The notes: generated by a model from the sequence alone, not told the origin. A DNA stretch of 49,179 bases from Lachnospiraceae bacterium UBA7093 (GCA_002492465.1 DKYT01000043.1:9131-58309); one strand, 5' to 3'; shown: positions 32,118-41,680, numbered from the stretch's first letter. Numbers and translations: made by a program.

Positions 32118-32642
32118 ATGTTAATCGATCTGACTGATGTATTCACATCTGCTGGAAAAGACAGAAGAGAAAGCCTAATATATGAGCCGGACTTTTTTTC
32201 CTACATGGGAAACACATATAGGATTCAGGAGAAATCACCTGTTGCCTTTTCTTTTTCCAATACCGGAAATGGAAGAGCGCTGATTAAGGGAAGCTTGAAT
32301 TTGACCATGGAAATTCCCTGTGACAGATGTCTGCAGACCGTAAAGGTGCCTTTGGAGATAGCTTTTGAGCAGGAGGTATTTTCGCCGGATGCAGATGAGC
32401 AGAGCGAGGATCAGGATGAGCAGAGCTTTATGCAGGGCTACGAATTAGATGTGGAAGCTTTCGTGAACAATGAAATTTTAATTCATATGCCTGTTAAAGT
32501 GTTGTGCAGACCGGATTGCAGAGGAATCTGCGAAAAGTGCGGGCATAACTTAAACGAGGGGGAATGTGGATGCGACACATTTGTCCCGGATCCAAGAATG
32601 GCAGCAATTAAAGATATCTTTAACGCGGATAAGGAGGTGTAA
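32118..32642 (+). CDS. YceD/DUF177 family protein
   Basis: Protein of 174 aa in the YceD (DUF177) family, whose gene nearly always precedes rpmF. Two Cys pairs are visible: IPCDRCLQTV, and the zinc-type CRPDCRGICEKCGHNLNEGECGC, given here as CRPDCRGICEKCG then ECGC. The family has been linked to 23S rRNA accumulation in plants and bacteria, but its exact job is unclear. ATG 32118 (MLIDLTDVFTS) has AGGGAGC upstream; an in-frame GTG at 32061 lies within the expected transcript start region and is rejected. The rpmF ATG follows 2 nt after the stop. Confidence 0.9.
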   Translation: MLIDLTDVFTSAGKDRRESLIYEPDFFSYMGNTYRIQEKSPVAFSFSNTGNGRALIKGSLNLTMEIPCDRCLQTVKVPLEIAFEQEVFSPDADEQSEDQDEQSFMQGYELDVEAFVNNEILIHMPVKVLCRPDCRGICEKCGHNLNEGECGCDTFVPDPRMAAIKDIFNADKEV

Positions 32643-32644
32643 CG

Positions 32645-32824
32645 ATGTCTATTTGTCCTAAGAATAAATCTTCAAAAGCCAGAAGAGATAAGAGGAGAGC
32701 AAACTGGAAGATGAGCGCTCCTACATTGGTTAAGTGCAGCAAATGCGGCGCTCTGATGATGCCTCATAGAGTATGTAAGGCATGTGGTTCTTACAACAAG
32801 AAAGAGATCATCAGTGTTGACTGA
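32645..32824 (+). CDS. rpmF: 50S ribosomal protein L32
   Basis: Small ribosomal protein of 59 aa, MSICPKNKSSKARRDKRRAN at the N-terminus, then a zinc ribbon with CSKCG and CKACG (four cysteines, the zinc-binding form). Ribosome site GGAGGTG ends 5 nt before the ATG and overlaps the yceD stop. The order yceD-rpmF-plsX is the standard one, which makes the identification secure. Confidence 0.97.
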   Translation: MSICPKNKSSKARRDKRRANWKMSAPTLVKCSKCGALMMPHRVCKACGSYNKKEIISVD

Positions 32825-32839
32825 TTTTCACTGGTCATA

Positions 32840-32870
32840 AAGCAATCCGGTTATCGGGTTGCTTTTTTTT
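32840..32870 (+). terminator. Intrinsic terminator after rpmF
   Basis: AAGCAA-T-CCG, loop GTTAT, CGG-G-TTGCTT, then a run of eight T in all. Strong hairpin directly after L32. Confidence 0.9.
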
Positions 32871-32879
32871 GATTTCCGC

Positions 32880-32908
32880 TTGATTTTTGGTATACGGTTT
32901 AGTATAGT
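32880..32908 (+). promoter_or_regulatory. Promoter of plsX-acpP
   Basis: TTGATT (32880-32885) and TATAGT (32903-32908) are 17 bp apart and start right after the rpmF terminator, so plsX has its own transcript. Confidence 0.65.
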
Positions 32909-32935
32909 AGAGAAGTACTTAAAGGGAGGAATATA

Positions 32936-33949
32936 ATGAAAGAATTTGTAAATGTAGCAGTTGACGCCATGGGAGGGGATCATGCGCCTGTGGAAATCGT
33001 TAAGGGTGCCATAGATGCTGTAAATGAAAACAGCCATGTTAAGGTTTACCTGACGGGACAGGAAGAGATTATCAACCGCGAACTTGCAAAATACACATAT
33101 AATAAAGAACAGGTAGAAGTAGTCCATGCATCGGAGGTGATTGAGACAGCCGAAGCTCCGGTGATGGCAATCCGCAGGAAGAAAGATTCCTCCATTGTAA
33201 AGGCGCTTTACCTTGTAAAGGACGGAACCTGCGACGCTTATGTTTCCGCAGGAAGTACGGGCGCTACGCTGGTAGGCGGACAGGTGATCGTAGGGAGAAT
33301 CAAAGGAGTGGAGAGACCGCCCCTTGCCCCGCTTATTCCCACGGAAAAGGGCTGCGCGCTGTTGATCGACTGCGGCGCTAATGTGGACGCCAGACCGTCT
33401 CATCTGGTACAATTTGCCAAGATGGGGTCCGTATACATGGAAAGCGTTATGGGAATTAAAAATCCCAAGGTTGGAATTGTAAATATAGGAGCAGAGGAAG
33501 AAAAGGGAAACGCCCTTGTGAAAGAAACGTTCCCGCTTCTTAAGAATTGTCCTGACATTCATTTCATCGGCAGTGTTGAGGCGAGAGATATACCCGCAGG
33601 AGTTGCGGACGTAGTGGTATGCGAGGCATTTGTAGGAAATGTGATCCTGAAAATGTACGAGGGCGTGGGAGGCACTCTGATTAAAAAGGTGAAAGAGGGT
33701 ATGATGACCACGCTGAGGAGTAAAATCGGCGCTCTTTTGGTTAAGCCTGCACTGAAAAATACATTGAAAGCTTTTGATTTGGAACAGTATGGCGGCGCGC
33801 CAATGCTGGGGTTGAAGGGGCTGGTAGTGAAGACCCACGGCAGTTCCAATGCCATTGAAATTAAGAATTCTATTCTGCAATGTATCACCTTTACAGAACA
33901 GAATATTAATCAAAAAATAAAAGAAAAAATAACAATGGAAGAAAATTAG
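32936..33949 (+). CDS. plsX: Phosphate acyltransferase PlsX
   Basis: Makes acyl phosphate from acyl-ACP, the first step of phospholipid synthesis with PlsY. 337 aa, typical length. Motifs: VNVAVDAMGGDHAPVEIVKG at the N-terminus, SAGSTGATLVGGQ, RPPLAPLIPT, LIDCGANVDARPSHLVQFA and the C-terminal YGGAPMLGLKGLVVKTHG. Ribosome site AAGGGAGGA. acpP follows after 15 nt, giving the carrier whose acyl groups PlsX uses. Confidence 0.96.
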   Translation: MKEFVNVAVDAMGGDHAPVEIVKGAIDAVNENSHVKVYLTGQEEIINRELAKYTYNKEQVEVVHASEVIETAEAPVMAIRRKKDSSIVKALYLVKDGTCDAYVSAGSTGATLVGGQVIVGRIKGVERPPLAPLIPTEKGCALLIDCGANVDARPSHLVQFAKMGSVYMESVMGIKNPKVGIVNIGAEEEKGNALVKETFPLLKNCPDIHFIGSVEARDIPAGVADVVVCEAFVGNVILKMYEGVGGTLIKKVKEGMMTTLRSKIGALLVKPALKNTLKAFDLEQYGGAPMLGLKGLVVKTHGSSNAIEIKNSILQCITFTEQNINQKIKEKITMEEN

Positions 33950-33964
33950 AAAGGAAAGCTAAAA

Positions 33965-34195
33965 ATGGAATTTGAAAAATTAAAAAAAGTAATTGCTGAC
34001 GTACTCAACGTCGACCCTGAAGAAATCACGATGGAGACCACCTTTGTGGATGATCTGGGAGCGGATTCCTTGGATGTTTTTCAGATTATTATGGGAATAG
34101 AGGAAGAATTCGACATTGAGATCCCGGCTGAAAGCGCTGAAAAGATAGCGACCGTGGAGGAAGCAGTTAATTTGATCAAAAATGCAGTGAATTAA
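33965..34195 (+). CDS. acpP: Acyl carrier protein
   Basis: Acidic 76-aa carrier for fatty acid synthesis. The phosphopantetheine site is Ser35 in FVDDLGADSLDVFQII, the usual DSL motif. It is preceded by AAAGGA and lies directly after plsX. The stop codon is built into the start of the following terminator stem. Confidence 0.96.
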   Translation: MEFEKLKKVIADVLNVDPEEITMETTFVDDLGADSLDVFQIIMGIEEEFDIEIPAESAEKIATVEEAVNLIKNAVN

Positions 34196-34217
34196 AAAGC
34201 CCGTTAAGGGCTTTTTT
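34194..34217 (+). terminator. Intrinsic terminator after acpP
   Basis: AAAAAGCCC (34194-34202), loop GTTAA, GGGCTTTTTT (34208-34217). The stem overlaps the acpP stop codon. rnc begins 48 nt later without a clear promoter, so partial read-through is likely. Confidence 0.85.
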
Positions 34218-34265
34218 AACCAATAACCGTTTGAAAATAAAGCGAGTGCGGCGAAAAGGTGAAGC

Positions 34266-34958
34266 ATGTATAAACAGGAAGAATTGAAGAAGCTGGAAGA
34301 AAAAATAGGTTATGAGTTTAAAGAAAAAGAGTTGCTTTTGCAGGCTTTAACCCATAGCTCTTTTTCCAATGAGCAAAAAATCAACAGATGCAAGGATTAT
34401 GAGAGACTGGAATTCCTGGGGGATGCAGTTTTAGAGCTGTTATCCAGCCAGTTCTTTTTTGAAACTTACCCGGAAATGTCAGAGGGCGAGATGACGAGGC
34501 AGCGTTCCGCCATGGTTTGTGAACCGGCGCTTGCCTTTTGCGCAAGGGATTTATCCCTAGGAGAATATATCCTTTTGGGCAAAGGAGAAGAGGCAACGGG
34601 AGGAAGAAAAAGGGATTCCATTATTTCTGATGTGATGGAAGCCGTTATAGGAGCGGTGTACCTGGACGGAGGTTTGGAAGAGGCAAGAGGCTTCGTTAAG
34701 AAATACATTCTTTCCGATTTGGAAAACAAGCAGCTTTTCTATGACAGTAAGACCCTGCTGCAGGAAAAAATGCAGAAAATGGGAAAAGAGATTTCCTATG
34801 AGCTGATCGATGAAAGCGGACCGGATCATGATAAGATTTTTACCGTGGAAGTGAAAATCGACGGGAAAACGGTTGCAAAAGGGCAGGGACGGAACAAAAA
34901 GGCGGCGCAGCAGCAAGCGGCGTATCAGGTACTGCTTGCCCAAAAAACGGAGAAGTAG
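34266..34958 (+). CDS. rnc: Ribonuclease III
   Basis: Double-strand RNA endonuclease for rRNA and mRNA processing, 230 aa. The catalytic domain has the signature ERLEFLGDAVLELLSSQFFF and the metal site region SDVMEAVIGAVYLDGG; the C-terminal dsRNA-binding domain (about 155-228) ends GRNKKAAQQQAAYQVLL. It is followed by smc after only 7 nt, the usual Firmicute order rnc-smc-ftsY. Confidence 0.96.
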   Translation: MYKQEELKKLEEKIGYEFKEKELLLQALTHSSFSNEQKINRCKDYERLEFLGDAVLELLSSQFFFETYPEMSEGEMTRQRSAMVCEPALAFCARDLSLGEYILLGKGEEATGGRKRDSIISDVMEAVIGAVYLDGGLEEARGFVKKYILSDLENKQLFYDSKTLLQEKMQKMGKEISYELIDESGPDHDKIFTVEVKIDGKTVAKGQGRNKKAAQQQAAYQVLLAQKTEK

Positions 34959-34965
34959 GTGTTAT

Positions 34966-37900
34966 ATGTATTTAAAAAGTATTGAAATCCAGGGTTTTAA
35001 ATCCTTTGCCAATAAGCTGGTATTCAAATTTCACAACGGCATTACGGGAATTGTAGGTCCTAACGGCAGCGGAAAGAGTAATGTGGCGGACGCTGTCCGC
35101 TGGGTGCTGGGTGAGCAGAGAATCAAGCAGCTTCGAGGGGCGTCCATGCAGGACGTCATTTTTTCGGGTACGGAAATGCGCAAGCCTTTAGGATATGCTT
35201 ATGTGGCGATTACCTTGGACAACTCGGATCATCAGCTTGCCATAGAGTTTGACGAGGTTACGGTGGCAAGAAGAATTTACCGCTCCGGTGAGAGCGAGTA
35301 TCTTTTAAACGGCGCGCCGTGCAGGCTGAAGGATGTAAACGAATTGTTTTATGATACAGGTATCGGCAAAGAAGGCTATTCCATTATCGGACAGGGACAG
35401 ATCGATAAGATCTTAAGCGGTAAGCCGGAGGAGCGCAGAGAGCTTTTTGATGAAGCGGCGGGAATCGTGAAATTCAAAAAGCGCAAGGTGGCGGCACAGA
35501 AAAAGCTGGAGGATGAAAAGCAAAATCTGGTGCGGGTCAATGACATTCTCTCAGAGCTTGAGAAACAGATCGGTCCTTTGGAAAAGCAGTCGGAAACGGC
35601 AAAGGTTTATCTGAAAAAGAAGGAAGAATTAAAGAATCTGGATGTCAATATGTTTCTGCTTGAAAACAACCGCCTGCAGGAACAGCTGAAAAGCGCCCAG
35701 GATAAATTTGAGATAGCAAGCGGCGACCTGGAGCAGACCGGAAAAGAATACGAGAAGATCAAGGAAGAGTATGAGCAGATCCAGGGACAGATTGAGATGT
35801 TGGAGGAAAAGATTCTGGAGGAGCGAACCTCTCTTTCGGATACCAGCGTGCTCAGAGGCAAGCTGGAAGGGGAAATCAACGTCTTAAAGGAACAGATCAA
35901 GTCGGCGAAAAGCAACGAGGAGCATTTCAATGCCAGAAAGGATGCCCTTACCGGGGAAATGGAGGCACGGCTGCTTGACAAGGAAGGTATTCTTTCGGAC
36001 AAGAAGGTGATCGACGAACAGGTAGCTGAGATTGAAAGAACCAGAAACCAGGCGAGGGAAAAGCTGCTTTCCGTCCAGAATCAGATCGAGACGCTAAACG
36101 GCGATATTGAGTCGGGTAAAAATACCATCATAGAGGCTTTGAATGCCAGGGCAACGATCAAATCAAAGCTGGGACGTTATGATACCATGACGGAGCAGAT
36201 CAATATCCGAAAGGCGGAGCTTACCTCGAGGCTTCTGCGTATTAAGTCGGACGAGGCGCAGCAGGAAGAGGTTATCAAAAAGCTCCAGGGGGAATTTGAA
36301 AAAATCAACGAGGATATTCACGCATTGAACGATTCCCAGGAGCAAAAGGAAGAAAAGCTTGCCCTTTTGCGGGAAGAGCTTGCAGGAAAGGATCAGAAGC
36401 TGCGGGACACCCAGGTGAATTATCATCAGGAGAAGTCCAAGCTGGAGGCGCTTACCAATTTGACAGAGCGTTATGAGGGGTACGGCGGCAGCGTGAAAAA
36501 GGTCATGGAATGCAAGGACCGGGAAAAGGGAATTATCGGCGTTGTTGCAGATATTATCAAGGTAGATAAGAAATACGAAACGGCAATTGAGACGGCGCTG
36601 GGAGGCAACATACAGAACATCGTTACCGATGATGAGGAAACGGCAAAGAAGATGATTGCCTTTCTCAAGCAGACCAAAGGGGGACGCGCTACTTTTCTGC
36701 CGCTTACCAGTATTACCAGACCCCAGGAATTTAAAAATCCGGAGGCGCTTACGGAAAAAGGCGTGATTGGAATGGCGGATGCCCTTGTGACCATTGACAG
36801 CAGGTATCAGAATGTGGCAAAGGCGATGCTGGGCAGAATTGTGGTAGTGGATCATGTGGACAATGCGGTGAAAATTGCCAGAAAGTTTGATTACGGAATC
36901 CGCATGGTAACCCTGGAGGGAGAGCTTTTGGTGCCCGGAGGCGCCATCAGCGGCGGTGCATTTAAGAATAACAGCAACCTTCTGGGACGAAGAAGAGAAA
37001 TGGAAGAGCTGGAGGGGAAGGTCAAGGAATATCTGGTTCAGATCGACGCCCTTTTAAATGATATTGAAAATACCAAAGGAGAAAGAAATAAACTGCGCCT
37101 TAGCATTGAAGAGGACAAGGCGGCGCTGCAGAGAAAGTTCATCGAGCAGAATACGGCAAGATTAAATGTAATCAAGGCGCAGGAACGTAAAGAGGAAGCC
37201 TCCGAAGGTTCAATGGAGCTGAAGGCGGAGGAGCAGGAAATTGAAGAACAGATCAGGGAAATCAAGCTAAACAAGCAGGAAATATTGAAGGAACTGGAGG
37301 ATTCGGAGCTTCTGGAAAAGAAAGTAGAGCAGCAGATCAGAAAGTTCCAGTTGGAACTGGAGGAAAAACGAAAGGAAGAGTCAGAGGAATCCGCCCATGT
37401 TTCAGAGTGGGATGTGGAAGTGGAAAAGATGCTGCAGCAACAGGATTTCCACCAGCAGAATGTGGATCGTATTGACGGAGAGATCAATCGCTTTGCAAAG
37501 GAACTGGAGGAGATCAGGGAAGGCTTAAGGCAAAATAGCGAGGATACGGAAAACAAGAAAAACAGTATTCTTTCCATAGAGGAAACCATTGCCGCTTCCC
37601 ATACCACCCAGGGAGACACAGAAAAGCAGTTGAGCGAGGATGTGGAACAGAAGGAACAGCTCTCCTTAAAACAGAAAAATTTCTTTGCCGACCGGGAGGC
37701 ACTGGCGGAGAAGATGACGGGGCTGGACAAGGAAGTGTACCGTCTGAACGCACAAAAGGAGAAGTTTCAGGAGGCATTGGAGTCCCAGATCAATTATATG
37801 TGGGATGAATACGAGATTACCCTTTCCGATGCTTCCGCCCTCAGGGACGAAGAGATGAACGATCTTGCCGCCATGAAAAAGGGGATTGCCTCCTTAAAGG

Positions 37901-38526
37901 AGCAGATCAAGAAGCTGGGGGACGTTAACGTGAACGCCATTGAAGATTATAAAAATCTGATGGAACGTTATCAATTTCTGAAAACCCAGCACGATGACCT
38001 GGTGGAAGCGGAGAAAACCCTGGAGGGCATTATCACGGAGCTTGACAGCGCCATGCGCAAGCAGTTCCAGGAGAAGTTTGCCGAGATCGGAAAAGAATTT
38101 GACAAAGTGTTCAAAGAGCTTTTCGGAGGAGGCAAGGGAACAGTGGAGCTTATGGAGGACGAGGATATTCTGGAGGCAGGGATTAAGATCATAGCCCAGC
38201 CGCCGGGGAAGAAGCTGCAGAATATGATGCAGCTTTCCGGCGGGGAAAAAGCGCTTACGGCGATTGCCCTTTTATTCGCCATTCAGAATTTAAAGCCGTC
38301 GCCCTTCTGTCTTCTGGATGAGATTGAAGCGGCGCTGGATGAGAATAATGTGGCGCGGTTTGCAAAGTATTTACATAAGCTTACAAAGAGCACCCAGTTC
38401 ATTGTAATTACCCACAGACGTGGAACCATGGAAAAGGCGGACAGGCTCTATGGTATTACCATGCAGGAGAAAGGGGTTTCCACCCTGGTAAGCGTAAATC
38501 TGATCGATAAGGAGTTGGATGATTAA
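34966..38526 (+). CDS. smc: Chromosome segregation protein SMC
   Basis: Chromosome condensation ATPase of 1186 aa, the standard length. N-terminal head: MYLKSIEIQGFKSFANKLVF with P-loop GIVGPNGSGKSNVADAVRW. Long coiled coils flank a hinge at about residues 510-660 (GVVADIIKVDKKYETAIETA, LGRIVVVDHVDNAV, GGAISGGAF). C-terminal head: signature LSGGEKALTAIALLFAI and Walker B PFCLLDEIEAALDENN. ATG 34966 is chosen by homology and GTAGGTG upstream; an in-frame extension into rnc has no support. The stop overlaps the ftsY start (TAATG). ScpA and ScpB genes are not in the window. Confidence 0.97.
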   Translation: MYLKSIEIQGFKSFANKLVFKFHNGITGIVGPNGSGKSNVADAVRWVLGEQRIKQLRGASMQDVIFSGTEMRKPLGYAYVAITLDNSDHQLAIEFDEVTVARRIYRSGESEYLLNGAPCRLKDVNELFYDTGIGKEGYSIIGQGQIDKILSGKPEERRELFDEAAGIVKFKKRKVAAQKKLEDEKQNLVRVNDILSELEKQIGPLEKQSETAKVYLKKKEELKNLDVNMFLLENNRLQEQLKSAQDKFEIASGDLEQTGKEYEKIKEEYEQIQGQIEMLEEKILEERTSLSDTSVLRGKLEGEINVLKEQIKSAKSNEEHFNARKDALTGEMEARLLDKEGILSDKKVIDEQVAEIERTRNQAREKLLSVQNQIETLNGDIESGKNTIIEALNARATIKSKLGRYDTMTEQINIRKAELTSRLLRIKSDEAQQEEVIKKLQGEFEKINEDIHALNDSQEQKEEKLALLREELAGKDQKLRDTQVNYHQEKSKLEALTNLTERYEGYGGSVKKVMECKDREKGIIGVVADIIKVDKKYETAIETALGGNIQNIVTDDEETAKKMIAFLKQTKGGRATFLPLTSITRPQEFKNPEALTEKGVIGMADALVTIDSRYQNVAKAMLGRIVVVDHVDNAVKIARKFDYGIRMVTLEGELLVPGGAISGGAFKNNSNLLGRRREMEELEGKVKEYLVQIDALLNDIENTKGERNKLRLSIEEDKAALQRKFIEQNTARLNVIKAQERKEEASEGSMELKAEEQEIEEQIREIKLNKQEILKELEDSELLEKKVEQQIRKFQLELEEKRKEESEESAHVSEWDVEVEKMLQQQDFHQQNVDRIDGEINRFAKELEEIREGLRQNSEDTENKKNSILSIEETIAASHTTQGDTEKQLSEDVEQKEQLSLKQKNFFADREALAEKMTGLDKEVYRLNAQKEKFQEALESQINYMWDEYEITLSDASALRDEEMNDLAAMKKGIASLKEQIKKLGDVNVNAIEDYKNLMERYQFLKTQHDDLVEAEKTLEGIITELDSAMRKQFQEKFAEIGKEFDKVFKELFGGGKGTVELMEDEDILEAGIKIIAQPPGKKLQNMMQLSGGEKALTAIALLFAIQNLKPSPFCLLDEIEAALDENNVARFAKYLHKLTKSTQFIVITHRRGTMEKADRLYGITMQEKGVSTLVSVNLIDKELDD

Positions 38527-39464
38527 TGGCTGGTTTTTTCAGTAAATTAAAAGAAGGCTTAAACAAAACGAGGAACAACATTGTGCAGGGAATCGACTCT
38601 GTTTTCAGCGGATTCTCATCTATCGACGAAGATTTTTATGAAGAGCTGGAAGAGATTCTGATCATGGGGGATATCGGCGTCAACGCTACGGGGGATATTC
38701 TGGAAAGGCTCAGAAAGCAGGTAAAGGAAAATCATATCAAAGAACCTGCACAGTGTAAGGCTTTATTGATCGAGAGCATCAAGGAACAGATGAGAGTGGA
38801 AGAAACTGCATACGATTTTGAGCATGAGCAGTCGGTGGTGCTGGTGATCGGGGTCAATGGAGTTGGGAAGACTACTTCCGTGGGAAAGCTTGCAGGCATC
38901 CTGAAGGATCAGGGAAGAAAGGTGCTGATTGCGGCGGCGGACACTTACCGGGCGGCGGCTTGCGAGCAGCTTTCGGAGTGGGCGAACCGGGCAGGGGTAG
39001 ACCTGATTACGGGAACCCAGGGAGCCGATCCTTCCAGCGTGGTATATGACGCCGTGAGCGCGGCAAAGGCACGGCATGTAGACGTGCTGATCTGTGATAC
39101 CGCAGGCAGGCTGCACAACAAAAAGAACCTGATGGAAGAGCTGAAAAAAATGAACCGCATTATTGACCGGGAGTTTCCGGGGGTACACAGAGAAAATCTG
39201 ATTGTGCTGGACGGAACCACCGGACAGAATGCCCTGAATCAGGCGAGAGAGTTTGGAGAAACGGCGGATCTCACAGGTATCATTCTAACGAAAATGGACG
39301 GAACCTCCAAGGGAGGTATTGCAGTGGCGATCCAGTCGGAGCTGCATATACCGGTGAAATATATTGGCGTAGGCGAAAAACTGGACGATCTGCAGAAATT
39401 TGATTCCGAGCAGTTTGTAAATGCGTTGTTTGATGTGGATACGCAGGCATTACAGGAGGAGTGA
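38526..39464 (+). CDS. ftsY: Signal recognition particle receptor FtsY
   Basis: GTPase that docks ribosome-SRP complexes at the membrane for co-translational insertion. 312 aa: an N domain (about 1-90) lacking a long acidic A domain, then the G domain with P-loop VIGVNGVGKTTSVGKLAG, AAADTYRAAACEQL, the DTAGRLHNKKNLMEEL switch and ILTKMDGTSKGG, ending YIGVGEKLDDLQKFD. It overlaps the smc stop by 1 nt. Confidence 0.97.
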   Translation: MAGFFSKLKEGLNKTRNNIVQGIDSVFSGFSSIDEDFYEELEEILIMGDIGVNATGDILERLRKQVKENHIKEPAQCKALLIESIKEQMRVEETAYDFEHEQSVVLVIGVNGVGKTTSVGKLAGILKDQGRKVLIAAADTYRAAACEQLSEWANRAGVDLITGTQGADPSSVVYDAVSAAKARHVDVLICDTAGRLHNKKNLMEELKKMNRIIDREFPGVHRENLIVLDGTTGQNALNQAREFGETADLTGIILTKMDGTSKGGIAVAIQSELHIPVKYIGVGEKLDDLQKFDSEQFVNALFDVDTQALQEE

Positions 39465-39469
39465 TAAAA

Positions 39470-40693
39470 GTGGAAGATAAAATGTTGACACTGGAAAAAT
39501 TTGAGGAAGCATCTGAAACAGTTAAAAAGGTAACCCAGGAAACGAAGCTGGTGTACAGCGACTTTTATAGCGCCCAGACAGGCAATAAGGTTTATCTGAA
39601 GCCTGAAAACATGCAGTTTACAGGCGCCTATAAGTTAAGGGGCGCTTATTATAAACTGAGCACCCTGACCAAGGAGGAGCAGGAAAAGGGACTGATTACC
39701 GCATCCGCAGGCAATCATGCCCAGGGGGTGGCATATGCGGCACAACGCTATGGGGTAAAGGCTGTCATCGTTATGCCCACCACAACGCCGCTGATCAAGG
39801 TGAACAGGACCAAAGGCTACGGGGCGGAAGTGGTGCTTTACGGGGATGTCTATGATGAGGCGTGCGAGCGCGCCTATGAGCTGGCGAAGGAAAAGGGCTA
39901 TACCTTTATTCACCCCTTTGACGATCCGGCAGTGGCAACGGGACAGGGAACCATTGCCATGGAAATTTTCAAGGAACTTCCCCTTGTGGATTATATTCTG
40001 GTACCGGTAGGGGGAGGCGGTCTTGCCACCGGCGTTTCTACCCTTGCCAAGCTTTTAAATCCCAAGATCAAGGTGATCGGAGTGGAACCGGAAGGGGCGA
40101 ACTGCCTTCAGGCGTCCATCCAGGCGGGAAAGGTGGTTACGCTGGATCATGTAAGCACCATTGCAGACGGGACTGCAGTGAAAACGCCGGGAGAAAAGAT
40201 TTTCCCTTATCTATGCAAAAATCTGGACGATATCATCACCGTGGCGGACGAGGAGCTGGTGGTGGCATTCCTGGATATGGTAGAAAATCACAAAATGATC
40301 GTTGAAAATTCAGGACTTCTGACGGTAGCTGCGCTGAAGCATCTGGCTGTCAAAAAGAAAAAAGTGGTGGCAATCTTAAGCGGCGGCAATATGGACGTGA
40401 TCACCATGTCCTCGGTGGTGCAGCAGGGGTTGATTATGCGGGATCGTATTTTTACGGTATCTGTGCTGTTGCCGGACAAACCGGGGGAACTAAGCCATGT
40501 AGCGGATGTGATCGCAAAGCAAAGCGGCAACGTAATCAAGCTGGAGCATAATCAGTTTGTATCCATTAACAGAAACGCCGCGGTGGAGCTTCGCATTACC
40601 CTTGAGGCATTTGGGACAGAGCATAAGCATCAGATCATACAGGCGCTTGAACAGAACGGTTATAAACCCAAACTGGTGCGGACGATCATGTAA
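39470..40693 (+). CDS. ilvA: Threonine ammonia-lyase with C-terminal ACT domain
   Basis: PLP enzyme converting threonine to 2-oxobutanoate and ammonia; 407 aa. The PLP lysine is Lys55 in MQFTGAYKLRGAYYK; TASAGNHAQGVAYAA and the phosphate-binding glycine loop VPVGGGGLATGVSTL are clear. A single ACT domain (about 330-407, FTVSVLLPDKPGELSHVAD) suggests allosteric control. This layout fits the short IlvA/TdcB form; biosynthetic or catabolic use cannot be settled here. GTG 39470 has AGGAGG 10 nt upstream and is preferred; GTG 39461 and ATG 39482 are alternatives. Confidence 0.92.
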   Translation: MEDKMLTLEKFEEASETVKKVTQETKLVYSDFYSAQTGNKVYLKPENMQFTGAYKLRGAYYKLSTLTKEEQEKGLITASAGNHAQGVAYAAQRYGVKAVIVMPTTTPLIKVNRTKGYGAEVVLYGDVYDEACERAYELAKEKGYTFIHPFDDPAVATGQGTIAMEIFKELPLVDYILVPVGGGGLATGVSTLAKLLNPKIKVIGVEPEGANCLQASIQAGKVVTLDHVSTIADGTAVKTPGEKIFPYLCKNLDDIITVADEELVVAFLDMVENHKMIVENSGLLTVAALKHLAVKKKKVVAILSGGNMDVITMSSVVQQGLIMRDRIFTVSVLLPDKPGELSHVADVIAKQSGNVIKLEHNQFVSINRNAAVELRITLEAFGTEHKHQIIQALEQNGYKPKLVRTIM

Positions 40694-40714
40694 GAGATGT
40701 ATATATTTTGTATC

Positions 40715-40747
40715 AAAAAACGCATACTATTATTGTATGCGTTTTTT
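40715..40747. terminator. Bidirectional intrinsic terminator after ilvA
   Basis: AAAAAACGCATAC (40715-40727) and GTATGCGTTTTTT (40735-40747) pair perfectly over 13 bp around a 7-nt loop. A-run and T-run flanks allow function in both directions. It separates ilvA from the YitT gene. Confidence 0.93.
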
Positions 40748-40765
40748 GCAAAAGGGAGGAGAAAT

Positions 40766-41623
40766 ATGGGCTATGGAGCATTCGTGAAAAAATACGCTGT
40801 GATTACAGGCGCCTGCATTTTATTCGGGGCGGGAATCGGTCTTTTTATCGATCCCAATAACCTTGCCCCGGGCGGCGCATCGGGCTTGTGCATCATTTTA
40901 AGCCGTTTGGTTCCCATAGAGACAGGTACGTTATTTTTGCTGGTCAATATTCCCATTATAGGGCTTGGCATATGGAAATTCGGATGGAAATTTATCTTAT
41001 CCACTTTATATGCTATTTTTGTATCCTCCATGGCGACAAATTACTTTGACACCCTGGAGCCTTTGACCAGAGAGCCTCTTTTAGGGGCTGTGTTTGGCGG
41101 TGTGCTGGTGGCTTCGGGAATCGGGCTTGTGATGCGTGCGGGGGCAACCACCGGAGGAACGGACATTATAGTAAAATGCCTGAAGCTGAAAAAGCCTTAT
41201 TTGAAAACCGGGACTATTTTTCTCACCATAGATTCCGTTATCATCGGAATCGGCGGAATTGTGTTCGGAAGAATTGACAGCGTTTTGTACAGTATTATCT
41301 CGGCGGTGGCAACTTCCTTTATGCTGGATATCGTGCTGTATGGCAGGGACGGGGCAAAAATGATTTATATTATCAGCAACGCACCTGTAAACATCACGGA
41401 ACGTCTGCTAAAGGAACTGAATGTGGGCGTAACCTACCTTGATGGAACGGGCGCTTACAGGAAGGAGCAGAAGCAGGTTATTTTCTGTGTGGTAAAAAAG
41501 CAGAGCGCCTATAAGGTGGAGGAGATTGTAAAGCAGGAGGACGACAGCGCTTTTATGATCATATCCAGCGCCACGGAAATTTACGGGGAAGGCTATAAAA
41601 GTTATTTTGGAGAAAAATTGTAG
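40766..41623 (+). CDS. YitT family membrane protein
   Basis: Protein of 285 aa with about five or six hydrophobic segments in the first 190 residues (YitT/DUF161, with DPNNLAPGGASGLCIIL and AGATTGGTDIIVKCL) and a cytoplasmic DUF2179 domain at the C-terminus (AKMIYIISNAPVNITERLL, GVTYLDGTGAYRKEQKQVIF). The function of the family is not established; transport of a small molecule is often proposed. ATG 40766 has AAGGGAGGAG upstream; an in-frame extension to 40697 runs through the terminator and is rejected. It appears to be a single-gene unit. Confidence 0.9.
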   Translation: MGYGAFVKKYAVITGACILFGAGIGLFIDPNNLAPGGASGLCIILSRLVPIETGTLFLLVNIPIIGLGIWKFGWKFILSTLYAIFVSSMATNYFDTLEPLTREPLLGAVFGGVLVASGIGLVMRAGATTGGTDIIVKCLKLKKPYLKTGTIFLTIDSVIIGIGGIVFGRIDSVLYSIISAVATSFMLDIVLYGRDGAKMIYIISNAPVNITERLLKELNVGVTYLDGTGAYRKEQKQVIFCVVKKQSAYKVEEIVKQEDDSAFMIISSATEIYGEGYKSYFGEKL

Positions 41624-41651
41624 CCCATAGAGAAATGGAAAGGATAAACAA

Positions 41652-41680
41652 TTGAAAAACAGTTGATTTCATACTATACT
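41652..41680 (+). promoter_or_regulatory. Promoter of the GH25 gene
   Basis: TTGAAA (41652-41657) and TATACT (41675-41680), 17 bp apart, 49 nt before the ATG. Confidence 0.65.

Noticed and set aside
32828..33913. Minus-strand frame of 361 codons opposite plsX
   Set aside because: Long only because plsX codon use leaves few antisense stops; plsX motifs and operon order are decisive.
37038..37730. Serine- and phenylalanine-rich minus-strand frame of 230 codons
   Set aside because: It is the antisense of the Glu/Lys-rich coiled coil of smc, a usual artefact.
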